DNA of 64,000 nucleotides from Heterocephalus glaber (GCF_000247695.1 NW_004624848.1:2108213-2172212), one strand, 5' to 3'; shown: positions 24,692 to 36,056, numbered from the stretch's first letter. The notes: generated from the sequence alone by a model not told the origin. Numbers and translations are program-made.

Positions 24692-25384
24692 ATAAAGAGC
24701 TACACAAAATAAAAGAGAAAAAGAGGAAGACAGGGGAGAGAGAGAGAGAGGGGTCGGGGGGAGGATCTTGAAAGCAGCTACCAAAAAACAAGACTCATTA
24801 TATATTGGGGTACAACAATAGGACTAAATAGCAATATTTTAAAGGAACATAAAATACCTAAAATAAGTTTGAGCAAAAAAAAAAAAATAAAAATAAAAAG
24901 AAGACCCATGTCCTGTGAGAGAAAAATGTAAAAACTCAATGCAAAGAATATATTTTTAAGATACTAAAAGAAACAATTCAGAATTTTATATTTAGTGAAA
25001 GTACCCTTTAAAAGTATGAGTAAAATAAAGCCACATTCTGAAAAACATAAACTGAATTTGCACTGCCAGGGCTTTTACCTAAGGTTCTGAAGGCTGAGGA
25101 CAATGGTGCTGAATGCAAGCTTGAATCTACTAAAAAGAAATAGGACTCAGTTATAGTAATTATTTTATATGTATTTCAGTTTATTTAAATAACAAATGAC
25201 TATTTAAAGCCAAAATGAAAAATCAATGTAGGATGGGAACTAATTTAGGCACATGAAAACTTTATGACCACAATAGCACAAATGACTGAATGAGGTAATT
25301 TACATTTTTGTGAAGGTCTTAAATTCTCTGTGAAGTATAACATATATTCTGAGCAGACTCTCAGTTCAACACACACACTGCAAT
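24692..25384. other. Unique spacer with GA repeat
   Basis: A (GA)n/G-rich run at 24737-24766 and an A-rich run at 24877-24901. Nothing else recognised. Confidence 0.4.
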
Positions 25385-25610
25385 CTCTAATGCAGTGGTT
25401 AGAAAACAATTCAGTAAAGAGTCCGATCATATTTTAAGCTTCATGGGCCAGATGACCTCTATTACCACTACCCAGCTCAGCTATTGTAGCACAAAATCTT
25501 CAGCCACAGATGACATAACAAATGGCCATGGATTTGAACCAATGCATTTTAATTTGAAATGTAGTTGGCAGTCTGGAGATGGCCATAAGGACATAGTTTA
25601 CCAACACTGC
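25385..25610 (+). mobile_element. hAT-Charlie-like non-autonomous DNA transposon remnant
   Basis: The phrases 'agtaaagagtccgatcatattttaagcttcatgggcc', 'ctctattaccactacccagctcagctattgtagcac', 'agccacagatgacataac' and 'aatggccatggatttgaacc' follow, in order, an ancient mammalian hAT-type element. A second copy with the same order lies at 55495-55740. Terminal repeats are too eroded to place exactly. An 88-codon frame here is incidental. Confidence 0.6.
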
Positions 25611-26590
25611 TTAAAACAACCAAAAGCAGTAGGAGAAGTAAAAGGCCAAAAGATTTTTTAAATGTAGAAAAATTTTTAAATACTTTATTGATCCAAAAGT
25701 AAGCATAAAAAGAAAAGCAGATCAAGAAAGGGAACAATTGAAAATTAAACATAATCATGCTTAAAGCACATAATTTGTGCTTAAAACAAAACTATGTAAA
25801 AATCACAAAGAAATACCTTTGTAAAAAAAGGAAGAAATTGTCACTGATATTCTGCCATGAATATCATCACACTTACTTCTTAATTTATATCAAGATGTTC
25901 TGTATTTTTAATCATAAAGATATTACATACTATTATTCATTTTATTCCTATGTATTTTGTATTTTTGGATGCTATAATTAATGTCATTTAAAAACTTTAT
26001 TTTCCAAAATGTTACTGGTGGTATACAAAATGCAATTAACTTTGTACAATGACCCAGGTTATTACAAACTTACCAAAATCATTTATAAACCATACTCAGG
26101 AGTGAAATATTAACATTTCTCTTTATTGATGATTCAATTTTCTAATATTCTGTTACATTTTTGCTTGTATATTCATGATAGATATGGTCTGTAATGTTCT
26201 GTGTGTGTGTATATGTGTGTGTCATTTTGACAGGTTTTGGTATCAGGACAATGCTGCTTGATAAAGCCAATTGAAAACTATTTTTTCCAAACCATCCATT
26301 TTTCTAAGATTGAGATTGGTCTCATTTCTTTCTTAAATATTCAGTAGAATTCACATTTAAAACTACTTGAAACTGCAATTATATTTGTGGTAACATTTTG
26401 ATGTACAGCTGCTCATATTATTTATTAAAATCTTATTTGTAAATATGACTATATGAATGTCAAAAGTATATTGAAGTACACAGCAATATATGCAAAAATC
26501 TTTACATGTTTGACAAGTCAAAATTTATCACTGAGAGTGGTAATAGTTTTTATCCTAAAAATTTAAGTGTGATATAAAGAACATTGGAAG
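25611..26590. other. AT-rich unique DNA
   Basis: Very AT-rich, with a short (GT)n at about 26201-26222. No gene or repeat recognised. Confidence 0.45.
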
Positions 26591-27780
26591 CAAATAAGTA
26601 GAACAAGATAGTAGAATGAGACTCTTCAGTGTTTGGGCCCTGCTGAAGCATCAAGCTGAAGAAATATCCACATACAGATACACCTTTACAAGAGCTAAGG
26701 GATCAGGTGAGAGATCACAGCATGTCAGTGAAGCCCAGAAATCAGGAAAGATACATTGAGGAAGGTAGGAAGGAGAGTTTTACATCATCTGCATCACTCA
26801 TTCTCCAGCATGGGCAGCACAACAGGGAGGAACATACCTTCTTTTTCTGTTAAAGAGAAAGAGCACTTGATCCAACAGAGTCTTCCCCAGTAAAACCTAG
26901 TACCGGCCTGTGCCCCAAGTCCACAGATTCCAGGCCGTTCTCTGTAGCCTCAGCCTACATGTTCAAGTTCATCCTAACCTCAGCTAGATCTTACAACTCC
27001 AATTGCCAGATCACCTATGCAAATTCAGTCCCCAGGTCTGTTCCAGTCCCAGGCCAGCCAGAGCAGCTCTAGGTTTTAAAACTGCTTGGCATGGGCTGGG
27101 GATTTAGCTCAGTGGTTTCGCCACCTGCTGTGCAAGCGCAAGGACCCGAGTTTGATCCCTGGTACCAAAAAAATAATAATAATAAAATAAAACTGCTTGG
27201 CAGGTGTCCCAGGCATCAGACAAGCCAGCAGCAGAACTCTACCAGCAAATCCACCCTTAAACTTTACCAGATGATTTGCCTAGAATCTCTTGGACAGGCT
27301 GACTGGTAAAAGGCTTTGCCAAGAAAATAATCTTCAAAGACAAAAAATAAGATCTCACTTCTTCAAATATGCAAATATCAATATAAGGCAATAAGAAACA
27401 CAAAAAAGGAAAGAGAAGTAGCACCACAAAAGGATCAATGTAATTTCCCAGTGGCTGAGGTAAAGATATGTAAATATGCAATCTGCCTAACAATTCAAAA
27501 TAATTGTATAAACGAAGTCAAGGGAAAAATCACAAGAAAATATATAGGAACAATTCAATGAAATTAGCAATAACTGAGAAAAATGGAAATTTAACAAAGA
27601 GATTGAAATTAATAAAAAGAAATGAAATAGAAATTCTGGAGCAGAATAATACAGTGAATGAAATAAACAATGCAACAGAGAGCACGAACAACAGAATTAG
27701 TCTGCAGAGGAAAACATCTTTGAACACAAAGACAAGTAATTTGAAAATATATGTGAAAAGAGAAAAGGAATGAACAAATC
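26590..27780 (+). mobile_element. Old L1M / HAL1-like element (5' region and ORF1-like part)
   Basis: A plus-strand relic. It runs from a GC-richer leader ('ccagtaaaacctagtaccggcctgtgcccc...tctgtagcctcagcctac') into an A-rich part with an 89-codon frame (27504-27773) containing …KRLKLIKRNEIEILEQNNTVNEINNATESTNNR…. That pattern is the coiled-coil-type ORF1 of ancient L1/HAL1 elements. An ID interrupts it at 27092-27187. Whether it is HAL1 or an L1M subfamily cannot be settled by eye. Confidence 0.6.
27092..27187 (+). mobile_element. ID SINE with target-site duplication, nested in old L1
   Basis: Subfamily A ID ('gggctggggatttagctcag...cacctgctgtgcaagcgc...ctggtacc') with an A/'aat' tail. The perfect 15-bp duplication taaaactgcttggca lies at 27077-27091 and 27188-27202. 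Confidence 0.94.
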
Positions 27781-27784
27781 TCAG

Positions 27785-28885
27785 AGGATGGTATTAACAG
27801 AGCAAATAAATGGGATTACATCAAAAAAGAAAGTTTCTGCACAGGAAAGTGAACAATCAGCTGAGTGAAAAGACAACTAACAGTGTGGGTGAAAGTATTT
27901 GCAAAACATACATCTGATAAGGAGTTAATATCCAAAATATATAAAGAACACAAAAAACTCAATGGTAGGAAATCAAGTAATCTGATTGAAAACTGGGCAA
28001 AGAATAGCTGTTTCTCAAATGAAGATATACAAATTACCAAGAGCCATATGAAGAAATGATGAACATCACTACACATCAAAGAAATGTAAATCACAAACAC
28101 AATGAGATTTGACTTTGCATTTGTTAAAATGGATATTACCAAAGAGATGGAAGATAGTGAGTGTTGGAAAGCACATGGAGAAATGGAACCCTTGCAAGCT
28201 GTTGGCAGTCACGTAAATTAAGATAGCCAATGTTGAAAACATTGGAGATTCTTCAAAAAATTATAAACACTACTGTTATATGAACTTACAATCCCACCAC
28301 TTGGTCTATGTCCATGGGAAATGAAATCAGTATGTGGAAAAAGTATTTGTGCTCCTATGTTTATTGCAGCACTTTCACAATAGCCAAGAAATGGAATCCA
28401 TCTGTATGTTCATCAACTGATGAAGGAACGAAGAATATATTCACAAAGGAATGCTATTCTACCTTCAAAAAGAAGGGAATCCTGTCATGTAGGACAACAT
28501 GGATAAACCTGGAAGACATTTTGTTAAGTGAAACAAACCAGGTTCGGAATAACATACCACATGATCTTACTCCTATGTAGGAATAAGAAAGACTTGAACT
28601 CATGAAAGTACAGAAGAATGGAGGTTGCAGGAAAAGGACAGGGGAGGACATTGAGGGATTATTCATCAAAGAATTGACCAATTTCAATTACAGAGGAGGA
28701 ATAAATTAAATAAATATATTGTACAATATGGTGACTATAGTTAATCCAGTATTTTTGAAAATTAATAACAGATTTTAAGTGTTCTCAACAACAGAACCAT
28801 TATTATGAGTGAAAGCATATGTTAGTTCAATACAGCCATTTCTCAATGTATACATATTTCAAAAAAACATTTATTATATAAAAAT
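27785..28885 (+). mobile_element. L1M-type ORF2 C-terminus and 3' UTR
   Basis: Starts in the last part of ORF2. The 27865-28059 frame, …VFAKHTSDKELISKIYKEHKKLN…, is the usual ORF2 C-terminal segment. It continues through 'gcagcactttcacaatagccaag', 'acatggataaacctggaagacattttgttaagtgaaac' and an L1MA/MB-like 3' UTR ('ttgtacaatatggtgactatagttaa', 'gttctcaacaacagaacc', 'tctcaatgtatacatatttc'). Stops are frequent. Confidence 0.8.
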
Positions 28886-29984
28886 GACTTTTAACTTGTC
28901 AATTAAAATGTTTTTTATTTAAAAATTTGGAAAAATGGACCCAGGAGGCAAACAGAAAAACCACAGAAATAAAAACAGCCAAAAGATGTGAAAAGCAAAA
29001 TATTATTTATATACAAGGAAATAGAAATGTGAGCTATAATGGGATAATGATTTTTTTTCAAATTACCATCATGTAAGCCATCACACTCCAAGGTGGTGAG
29101 AATGAAGTGACTGTGCATTCTATTTTCTCCTTGATGTGGCAGCTTTATAGGAAGCAATACGGATATAATCAAGCAATACCTTTGATCTTGTAATTCTATT
29201 TCAAGAAATCAATGTGGGAACATAATTAGAGATATGGATAAAAAATAATATTGGAGAATATCCATTATAATGATGCTCATGATAGCAAAAAATTATAAAC
29301 CATCAAAATTATGTCAGAATTGTCTTAATGTCTTAATACTGAGAAGGTAGCACACCAGGATGCAAATGCTTATAGTAAAGTTTTGGAAAACATAATGTTA
29401 TGCTTAGTATCTAATTTCAAGTAGAATTTAGCATAATTAATATTGAATTGAGAATATGATCTCAATACTGAACTACTGTATATGTTTGAATATTAATGTG
29501 GTATACACCATACCTCTCTGACAACCTAAAATATTCATGTTTCATAATTTAAGGCATTTATGTGCTGGTTATTAAAAAGTTTTATAATGTAGGTTCATGT
29601 ATTTATAACATTCCTTTTCTTCTTTTATACTTCTTAGGTTTCATAATTTTTCAATATAAGATGTGATTGTTTCTTAAAAGTTGTATAGGACTGTACATTA
29701 GCAAATCTAAAATATTATTTTCTTATTTTATTCTTTTTAGGAAATATTTGTAAGTAAATTATTCAAGAGGGATTTTCTTTAATTTACGTATTCAATTTAG
29801 AATATACTAAATTATGTTTTTATGATCACTTGAGCTTCTCTGCCCTAGGAGCCTGGGATGGAGGCAGGGAGTTTCCATCCGGGTTCTGGGATTGGCTAAA
29901 CTTCTCTGCCTCAAACATTTATCTTGACTTTCCTATTAAAAATGTACCTTAAGATAATGGTTTATGATAGACTCCCTTTTGAGG
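28886..29984. other. AT-rich unique DNA
   Basis: No gene or element recognised. Short frames only. Confidence 0.4.
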
Positions 29985-29997
29985 TATACTGCATTCT

Positions 29998-30048
29998 AAC
30001 TCAGGGATGGAACTCCAGACCTTGCGCTTGTGAAGCAGGCTTGGAGCC
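29998..30048 (-). mobile_element. ID fragment fused to L1
   Basis: About 50 bp of antisense ID ('agggatggaactccagaccttgcgcttgtgaagcaggc...gccact') correspond to the 3' two-thirds of the tRNA-like body. The A tail (T run) is missing on the left, and the 5' part of the ID is replaced on the right by L1 ORF2 sequence. Confidence 0.7.
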
Positions 30049-30160
30049 ACTTGGATTTTGCTTCTTGACCCATTCTGCCAGTCTATTTCTTTTGATTGGT
30101 GAATTGAGACCATTAACATTGATGGTTATAACTGAAACATATTGACTTGTCATTGCCATG
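30049..30160 (-). pseudogene. L1 ORF2, first codons only
   Basis: On the minus strand, an ATG at about 30160 follows an A-rich inter-ORF spacer and opens the ORF2 N-terminus (…VSVITINVNGLNSPIKRNRLAEW…). This is the start of the AP-endonuclease domain. After roughly 36 codons it ends abruptly at the ID fragment, so endonuclease, reverse transcriptase and 3' UTR are all absent. Confidence 0.8.
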
Positions 30161-30195
30161 ACTTTTTCTTTTTGTTGGGTCCTCCCCCTTTATAT

Positions 30196-31228
30196 TTAAT
30201 TTCTTGTCATGCCAGATGGGTTCATTCTGCTTTGCTTCCTAGGGTTGTTATTCTCAATATCTGTTCCTAGGATATTGTGTAAAATGTTTTGGATTGGTGC
30301 TTTGGTATTCACAAAGTTCCTAAGGTGCTCTTTGTCATGAAAGTATCTTATTTCTCCATCCATTTTGAAAGATAGTTTTGCAGGGTACATCAATCTGGGT
30401 TGGAGGCTGTTTTCTTTTAGGGCTTGGAATATGTCACTCCAAGCTCTTCTTGCCTTGATGGTTTGTGTTGAGAAGTCTGCTGTGATTCTGATGGGCTTTC
30501 CTTTGTACATGATTTGTTTCTTTTCTCTAACTGCTTGTAGAATTTTGTTCTTCTGTTGAGCTTCTGGAATCTTAACAGTTATATGCCTATGTGTAGATTT
30601 GTTTTGATCAAGGCTATTTGGAATCCTGTATGCCTCACTTATCTGTATGTCAAGCTCTTTTCCCCTGCTTGGGAAGTTTTCTGCCATTACTTCTGCGAAG
30701 AGTTTTTTTAATGTCATCTGCACTCTCTCCTGTTTCTTCATTGACTCCAATCAGTCTTATGTCATTCTTCTTTGCATCATCTAGCACTGCTGGATTGATT
30801 TCTTGTGTTCCTTTATAATTTTGAAGCAGTTTTTCTTTTCTTGGGCATTAGTTGCAATCTTATCTTCTATATCTGAAATTCTGTCCTCACATTGGCTCAT
30901 TCTGCTGTGTAGACTTTCAGTGGAGTTTTTCATCTCCTGGAAATCTATTTGCATCTGTTTTATGGAATCCATTTTTTTCCTATGTTGGGATTCCATCATG
31001 TTCCTCAGCTCCTCTCTTGATTTATTAATCATGTCTTGCACTAGGAGCACAATTTCTCCTGTTATCTGAGAAATTATTTCTGATTTCATTTTTTCCAGAT
31101 CCCCTTTTTGTTGCCAGTTCAGTGGGTCCAGGTGGTTGAGTATCAGAGTGTTCCATCTCATTTCCCTTTGGGGTTGCTGTAGGTGATCTGGAAGTCTGGT
31201 TTTGAGACTTATTTATATGTTTTCTCAT
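30196..31228 (-). pseudogene. L1 ORF1 (trimeric RNA-binding chaperone), frameshifted
   Basis: The minus strand encodes nearly the whole ORF1p, spread over three frames. The first part (31228 to about 31110) is a basic, Pro/Thr-rich N-terminus. The second part (31161-30781) is a coiled coil (…LEKMKSEIISQITGEIV…, …MKNSTESLHSRMSQCEDRI…). The third part (30750-30196) is an RRM and C-terminal domain (…RHITVKIPEAQQKNKIL…, …GKPIRITADFSTQTIKARR…, …QPRLMYPAKLSF…). Frames change near 31110, near 30780 and at an A7 run near 30706, so no full protein is made. The 185-codon third part is the longest L1 frame in the window. ORF1p coats L1 RNA and aids strand annealing during retrotransposition. Confidence 0.9.
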
Positions 31229-31473
31229 TTCGACTGGGGCAGGGGGTTGTTAGTGTCTGCACAGATTACCTCCTCTGAGCTGGGAGAGGTGGGACAGGGG
31301 CCGTGAGTGGCAGTAGGGATTGTGTCCCTGAAGCCCCTTCCTCTGGGCTGGGAAGGGTGGAACAGATGGCGGCCCAAGAGCCCCTTCCTCTTGCCTGTGA
31401 GTGGTGGGAGGGATGGTGGCCGGGAAGCCCCTTCCTCTGGACTCAGAGCAGTGGGACGGCGGCTCGGAAGCCT
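31229..31473 (-). promoter_or_regulatory. L1 5' UTR with ~47-bp tandem monomers
   Basis: Upstream of ORF1 on the minus strand lies a GC-rich array. Plus-strand units beginning 'ccttcctct' start at 31336, 31383 and 31430 (exactly 47 bp apart). A longer, more diverged unit starts near 31269 and the array ends at about 31473. Units share a 'gatggcggcc'-like core (gatggcggcc, gatggtggcc, gacggcggct), whose minus-strand CCAT core resembles a YY1 site. Tandem monomers are known promoters of some rodent L1s. That this array is a promoter is inference. Confidence 0.65.
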
Positions 31474-32454
31474 TTAGTAAGCAATTTGATCCAGATTAAA
31501 AAACAATGTGATTTAGAGTTACCCAGAAAGATTCATTCTTAGCAGTTATTATGTGGATTAAAATTGATTTAAATCCAGCAAATTCTTTGAAAATAACTTC
31601 AAATACCAAGAGAAATCCAGATTTATTTTGAAGTGATTCATATAAAATGAACAGCAGCAGAAGACTGGCTCTTATAATTTTTTTCTGCTAAACATTATAG
31701 ATCTGAATGATATGTAATTAATCATCTTTTAAAAGCTTTCAGAAGATTAAAGAGAAATAACTTAGAAGCCAAGTTTTCTCCCATTCCCAAAATGGAAACG
31801 TATGCGATATGCTTTAATGCAGAAAATGCACCAAGCGTGACAGATGGGGCATCAGAAAGGCTCTGTGTAACAGCCAGCTGAGAAGGAGTGTGGGCAGCCA
31901 GCATCTGGCAGTCTCCCTTAACATTTCTCAGCTTTGTAATAAGTTGTGAAATGCAGATTAAATAATATAGAGAATAAAACCTACTGTAAGAAAATGTAAT
32001 TTAATTCAACTAAATCAGTTAAGCTATCAGTATTCTTATGATTTGTAAACACTTTTCACTTTTACTATGATAGTGTCTATTGTCAATGCTTTTTCACTCT
32101 AATTGTATTTTAAGAAGTTTGTAGGTCCTGATTCACCATATACCAAAGAAATAGTGAATTTCATAAACTCTAGGTCCTAAGGGCACCACCAAGAAAATGA
32201 AATGTGCTTTCCAGGAAGCTCCTTCTATGCAATTTGCAGATTCAAGTCAAAGAAAGTTTGTACTTAGGCTACTGTCAAATGGCCTTCATCACTAAGCAAT
32301 GACTTTGCTGAGAAATGGTATGAAAATTGTATGACGCTCAATATTTCCTGTCACTTAGCAATGCTCCTAAGGATATTTATCTGCTTCCACATGGGAGTGT
32401 TTTCTCATCAAGTAGCAAAAAGTATCACTAAATTTGACTTGCTGATCTTAATTT
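31474..32454. other. AT-rich unique DNA
   Basis: No gene or element recognised. Confidence 0.4.
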
Positions 32455-32600
32455 TTATGACCTTCCTCCTCTTCTTTTTCCTCCCTTCCCTTTCTCCCTT
32501 TTTCCTTCCTCTCCCTCCTCCCTCTCCCTCTCTTTCCCCCTCTTCTTCTTTTTTCAATCCATTCCTCTCTCTTGTCTCCATTTCTTTCTTTCTATGAAGA
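32455..32600. repeat. Polypyrimidine/polypurine tract
   Basis: About 145 bp, almost all C and T on the plus strand ('ccttcctcctcttctttttc', 'ctctccctcctccctctccc'), broken by a few A and G. It gives long simple-sequence frames on both strands that are not genes. Confidence 0.85.
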
Positions 32601-34500
32601 AGCCTAGAGCCAAAACTGAGGTGTATCCTCAGCAACTTGATGGGGTTCTCCATTGTGCACATCTACCTGTATTGTGCTCTCTGGCTTTGATGTTTGTATC
32701 ATATTCTTCTTCTCATCATGTTAACTTACTATATATTTTGAGTTTGTATGCTAATTCAAATCACTTAAGAAACAAAGCTGGAAATAAATAAATAAATACA
32801 TGAGTATTCTACAGTGTGGCAAGACTACAGGCACCAAGTTGTCCCCACTCATAGTAAGGACCAAATCTTGGGGACCAGTTGGTTATTGTGGTCTATGGAA
32901 CCAGGCTCTTGCTACATAAAAACAGCCTAAATAACAGCTTTATTGTCCAAGCAGTTCAAAAATGCTCCCATTTTGTTAGGAGTATAGAATTGCCATTAAC
33001 GAAACTAAATTCACAGGCTTGAACCTGTCATGTCTATACTACTTGACAAGAAAAACTGTAGAATCCTACTACCAAATGCTTCTCACAGGGGGCTTTAACT
33101 TGGCTTTCTGGAAGAAGGTAATTGACTAAAACCAACTTGGACCTTCACACCTTCACATCTATTGTTATTTGTTCCAATCATTCTTTAAATGTGTATGGAA
33201 TTCCTCATATAACTTGCTTTGGAAACAATTTAAAAGGTGTCTCACTTAATTTGCTCAGAATACATGACAGAAGATGTATTAAAATTGGAAAGAATTAAGA
33301 ATTATTGAATATATTATAGAATGATATTTTTATTATTGCCAAGTAATTATGGAAACAAGTTCACATGCACAGTGTCACATATAAGTTTAATCATATTCAA
33401 ACAAGTATTTTAAGGTTTAACGATATAGAGCAGATGTATTTTTCATGCATTGAAATATCTTATTTTTAGATGAATCATGTTATCCCTGTTTCCATTGTAT
33501 GTACTACTTTGTTCACAAATATTTCTATCCTTACTGATTCAGTTAAATTATATCACAGCCTCATCTGAATTGCCTTCAAAAGTCAGATTTAATGCAGATT
33601 GAAAATAATAATGATAATTTTTATTTTATCATGACGATTTCTGCCTTTGAAATCTGCTGAAAAACACTTATGTGACTATCTTAATTATCTTTCTAAAGAC
33701 TTATCCTGGTATGAGACGTATTATGCTAAATGAGGTTACATGGGATTTTCTCTGGAGTATTCTACTGCTGTGTCCTAAAATAGAAAGCTTGGCAGTATTC
33801 CTAGAAATAAGACTGCAGGTGGGAGCAGGTGGATTCATAAAAGGAACTGGGTGTTTATGGGAAAGAGAGCGTCCAAGGATAACTGTCGTTAAAACACTTC
33901 TGCATGTTTTTCATGTCACTCTCCCTTCACTGTCTAGGAAGCCACACAAAGACTTTCTGTTTCATGGAATCAGACTCAAAATATTTATCAAGCGTTGCTA
34001 AAACCATGCACACCACTGGCTGAATGTCTAGACAGGAATAATTCATATTTAAAGTGAAGGATAGCTCAGGGTGAATTCTGAACACGGGTGACTGGTTGAT
34101 TAAATGTGTGTAGGTGTTGGGATATTTAAATTACATGAAAAAATATCTCCTCGGCCTGCCTTACCCTGAAGATCCCGTTTCTATCACATCTTACAGAGTT
34201 CCACTCATTATTCCCAGTTGGAGATTTCACCTCTGTCAAGTTAATCTGCCTCCTGCCGTCCACACAGATTTGCCTTTCTCTTCAGGACCTCTCCCACGAT
34301 CTGGTTTAAGTGAAATTCTCCTTCCACAGCACTTGGCTAAGCATTTCACCAGCTTCCTTCAGAATGCATTCTCTATAACTGACCCTAGATGAAGAGTTGC
34401 CATAATCATTTCCTTTTTATTCTGTTCATCTCCACCACGAAGTTATGCTCATCACTCCTAGGAATATGGAATGTGATCTGCCAGTAGGGAGAGTGTTGGC
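32601..34500. other. Unique intergenic DNA
   Basis: AT-rich. The frames at 33672-34001 and 34114-34392 (92-109 codons) have no recognisable features. A short (aaat)n lies at about 32784-32798. Confidence 0.4.
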
Positions 34501-34845
34501 ATTTTAAAAAGTATATTACAGCAATTTCCCTCAAATACTCCTCCTTGCTTCCAAACACACTTAGCCCACCATTCCTGCCACTTTCTGAAGCAGTTCCTGT
34601 TGTCTTCTTTTGTGAGTGTCTTCAGTTGCTCAGTCAGGACTGCTTTGGTGTCCTAAATCAATTCAAAATGTTTAACTTTTCTGGTCCTTTTGGCTTTAGG
34701 GAAGAGCCAGAAGTCACATGGTGCTAGATCTGAGGAATAAGGTAGCCAAGGGCACAACATAAGGTCTCCACAAGCTTGCCTTTCTGTTGCTGCATGGCCC
34801 CCGGGACAGCATTCACTGTACTTTTGCCCACACCTGATAGACACT
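34500..34845 (-). pseudogene. Mariner-family transposase, C-terminal remnant (antisense)
   Basis: The minus strand encodes …PYSSDLAPCDFWLFPKAK…, the conserved end of the mariner DD34D transposase around the third catalytic Asp (YSPDLAP-CDFxLFP in the family). It continues, with stops, into …KHFELI and a 'CFRKWQEWW' tail. Mariner transposases cut and paste elements at TA sites. Only the last third is present and it is interrupted. Confidence 0.8.
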
Positions 34846-34990
34846 GACTAAAGAGCAGTCCCAGAACTGCTTCAGAAAGTGGCAGGAATCATGGGATACA
34901 TGTGTCTGTGTCAGGGGGAAGTATTTGGAGGGTAATAATGGCAATGTGCTTTTTAAACTGCAATAGATTTTTAAAATTTGAACACTCACC
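34846..34990 (+). pseudogene. Mariner transposase tail, opposite orientation
   Basis: The plus strand carries the same transposase end as its neighbour ('cagaactgcttcagaaagtggcagg', then 'ggataatggcaatgtgctttt' equivalents). It forms a perfect 26-bp inverted repeat with the minus copy (34571-34596 against 34864-34889). Only about the last 35 codons are recognisable. Confidence 0.75.
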
Positions 34991-35835
34991 ATACATGCTG
35001 ATCACAACATAGGTTGTTCAGTGCATATTCTCTGTGTGTGTGCTTCTTGGCTCTTTTATATTAAATGTTTCAAAGTCTGAAAGTCAAATGGAGTTGCTGT
35101 GTGTAATGGCACAAACCATTATTTTAGCTTTACATAGGAAATGACCTTCAAATATTTAACATCCCTTTTCTTATTGGCCCTTTAAGTTGAAACAGAAATG
35201 GAAGACACTAGGATGGAAAAGTTTTCTGGATTGTGTAACTTCAGAAAGCCTGTGTTAATTGGTATGAGGCTGTTTGCTCCACAGCTCCTGGAAGCCTGCT
35301 ATAAATGCCTTTTTCAAGGGTAGATACAGTACCTAGTATTTTCTAAACTTATATGACCATAAAATTATATTTAAAAAGGACTTTTCAAAGATCACCAGAT
35401 CACTTCAGAAAATGTTATCTTAGGTAGCTAAATACGGTCTCTCAGTTTAAGCTAAAATCTATACTTGCACAATAGTGGAAATAAAATTTAACATATGCTA
35501 TGGTCTTTCTGTATACTCAGTTCCTTTTTAAACATCTCATTTTGTACAGAAATCTAATGAAGTTAATGGTTAGCCCAAGAAAACTTGCCTCAGAATTTTT
35601 AAGAGATTTACTAACTCCTAACACCTAACGATGATAATGTTAGTTCTCAACCCACAGCCATTAAACTCAAACCAGTGTTCCTGTACATGAAATAAATCCC
35701 GTGTGAAAAGTAATGCAAAACTCATCATTCATAATGATTAAAAATTAAATCATTGCAATTAAGATAGCTCAAAGGGTTTATAGATCTTTAGTTGATTAGC
35801 TTCAGTGATTTTTAAAAAATTTTCATAAGCAAAGT
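34991..35835. other. AT-rich unique DNA
   Basis: No gene or element recognised. Confidence 0.4.
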
Positions 35836-36056
35836 TTTTTGTTTTTGTTTTTGTTTGGGGGGGTGTATTTTTGTACTAGAAATTGAACCCAGGGCCTTCA
35901 TACTGAGCTACACTACAGCCATGTTCTGTTTTTTACTTTGAAATAGGTCCTTGCTAAATTGCTAAGTTGCCCAGGCTGGCTTTGACCTTGAAATCCTCAT
36001 AACTCAGCATCTTGAAGTGCTGGAATTATAAGTGTGCACCACCACATCCAGCTGTC
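35836..36056 (-). mobile_element. B1-dID SINE, antisense
   Basis: T-rich tail (35836-35857), then the dID half ('gaaattgaacccagggccttcatactgagctacac'), a T-rich linker, and antisense B1 ('aataggtccttgctaaattgctaagttgcccaggctggc...gtgctggaattataagtgtgcaccacc'). The full dimer is recognisable but old. Confidence 0.85.

Noticed and set aside
24301..24771. 156-codon plus frame
   Set aside because: It runs across an antisense B1 and an antisense ID, both with target duplications, so the translation is SINE-derived.
32331..32662. Frames of 84-88 codons on both strands rich in Ser/Pro/Phe or Arg/Glu/Gly
   Set aside because: They translate the polypyrimidine tract and are simple-sequence artefacts.
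34050..34110. Possible ID start ('gaaggatagctcagggtgaattctg')
   Set aside because: Only the A-box-like phrase matches. There is no ID body, B box or A tail.
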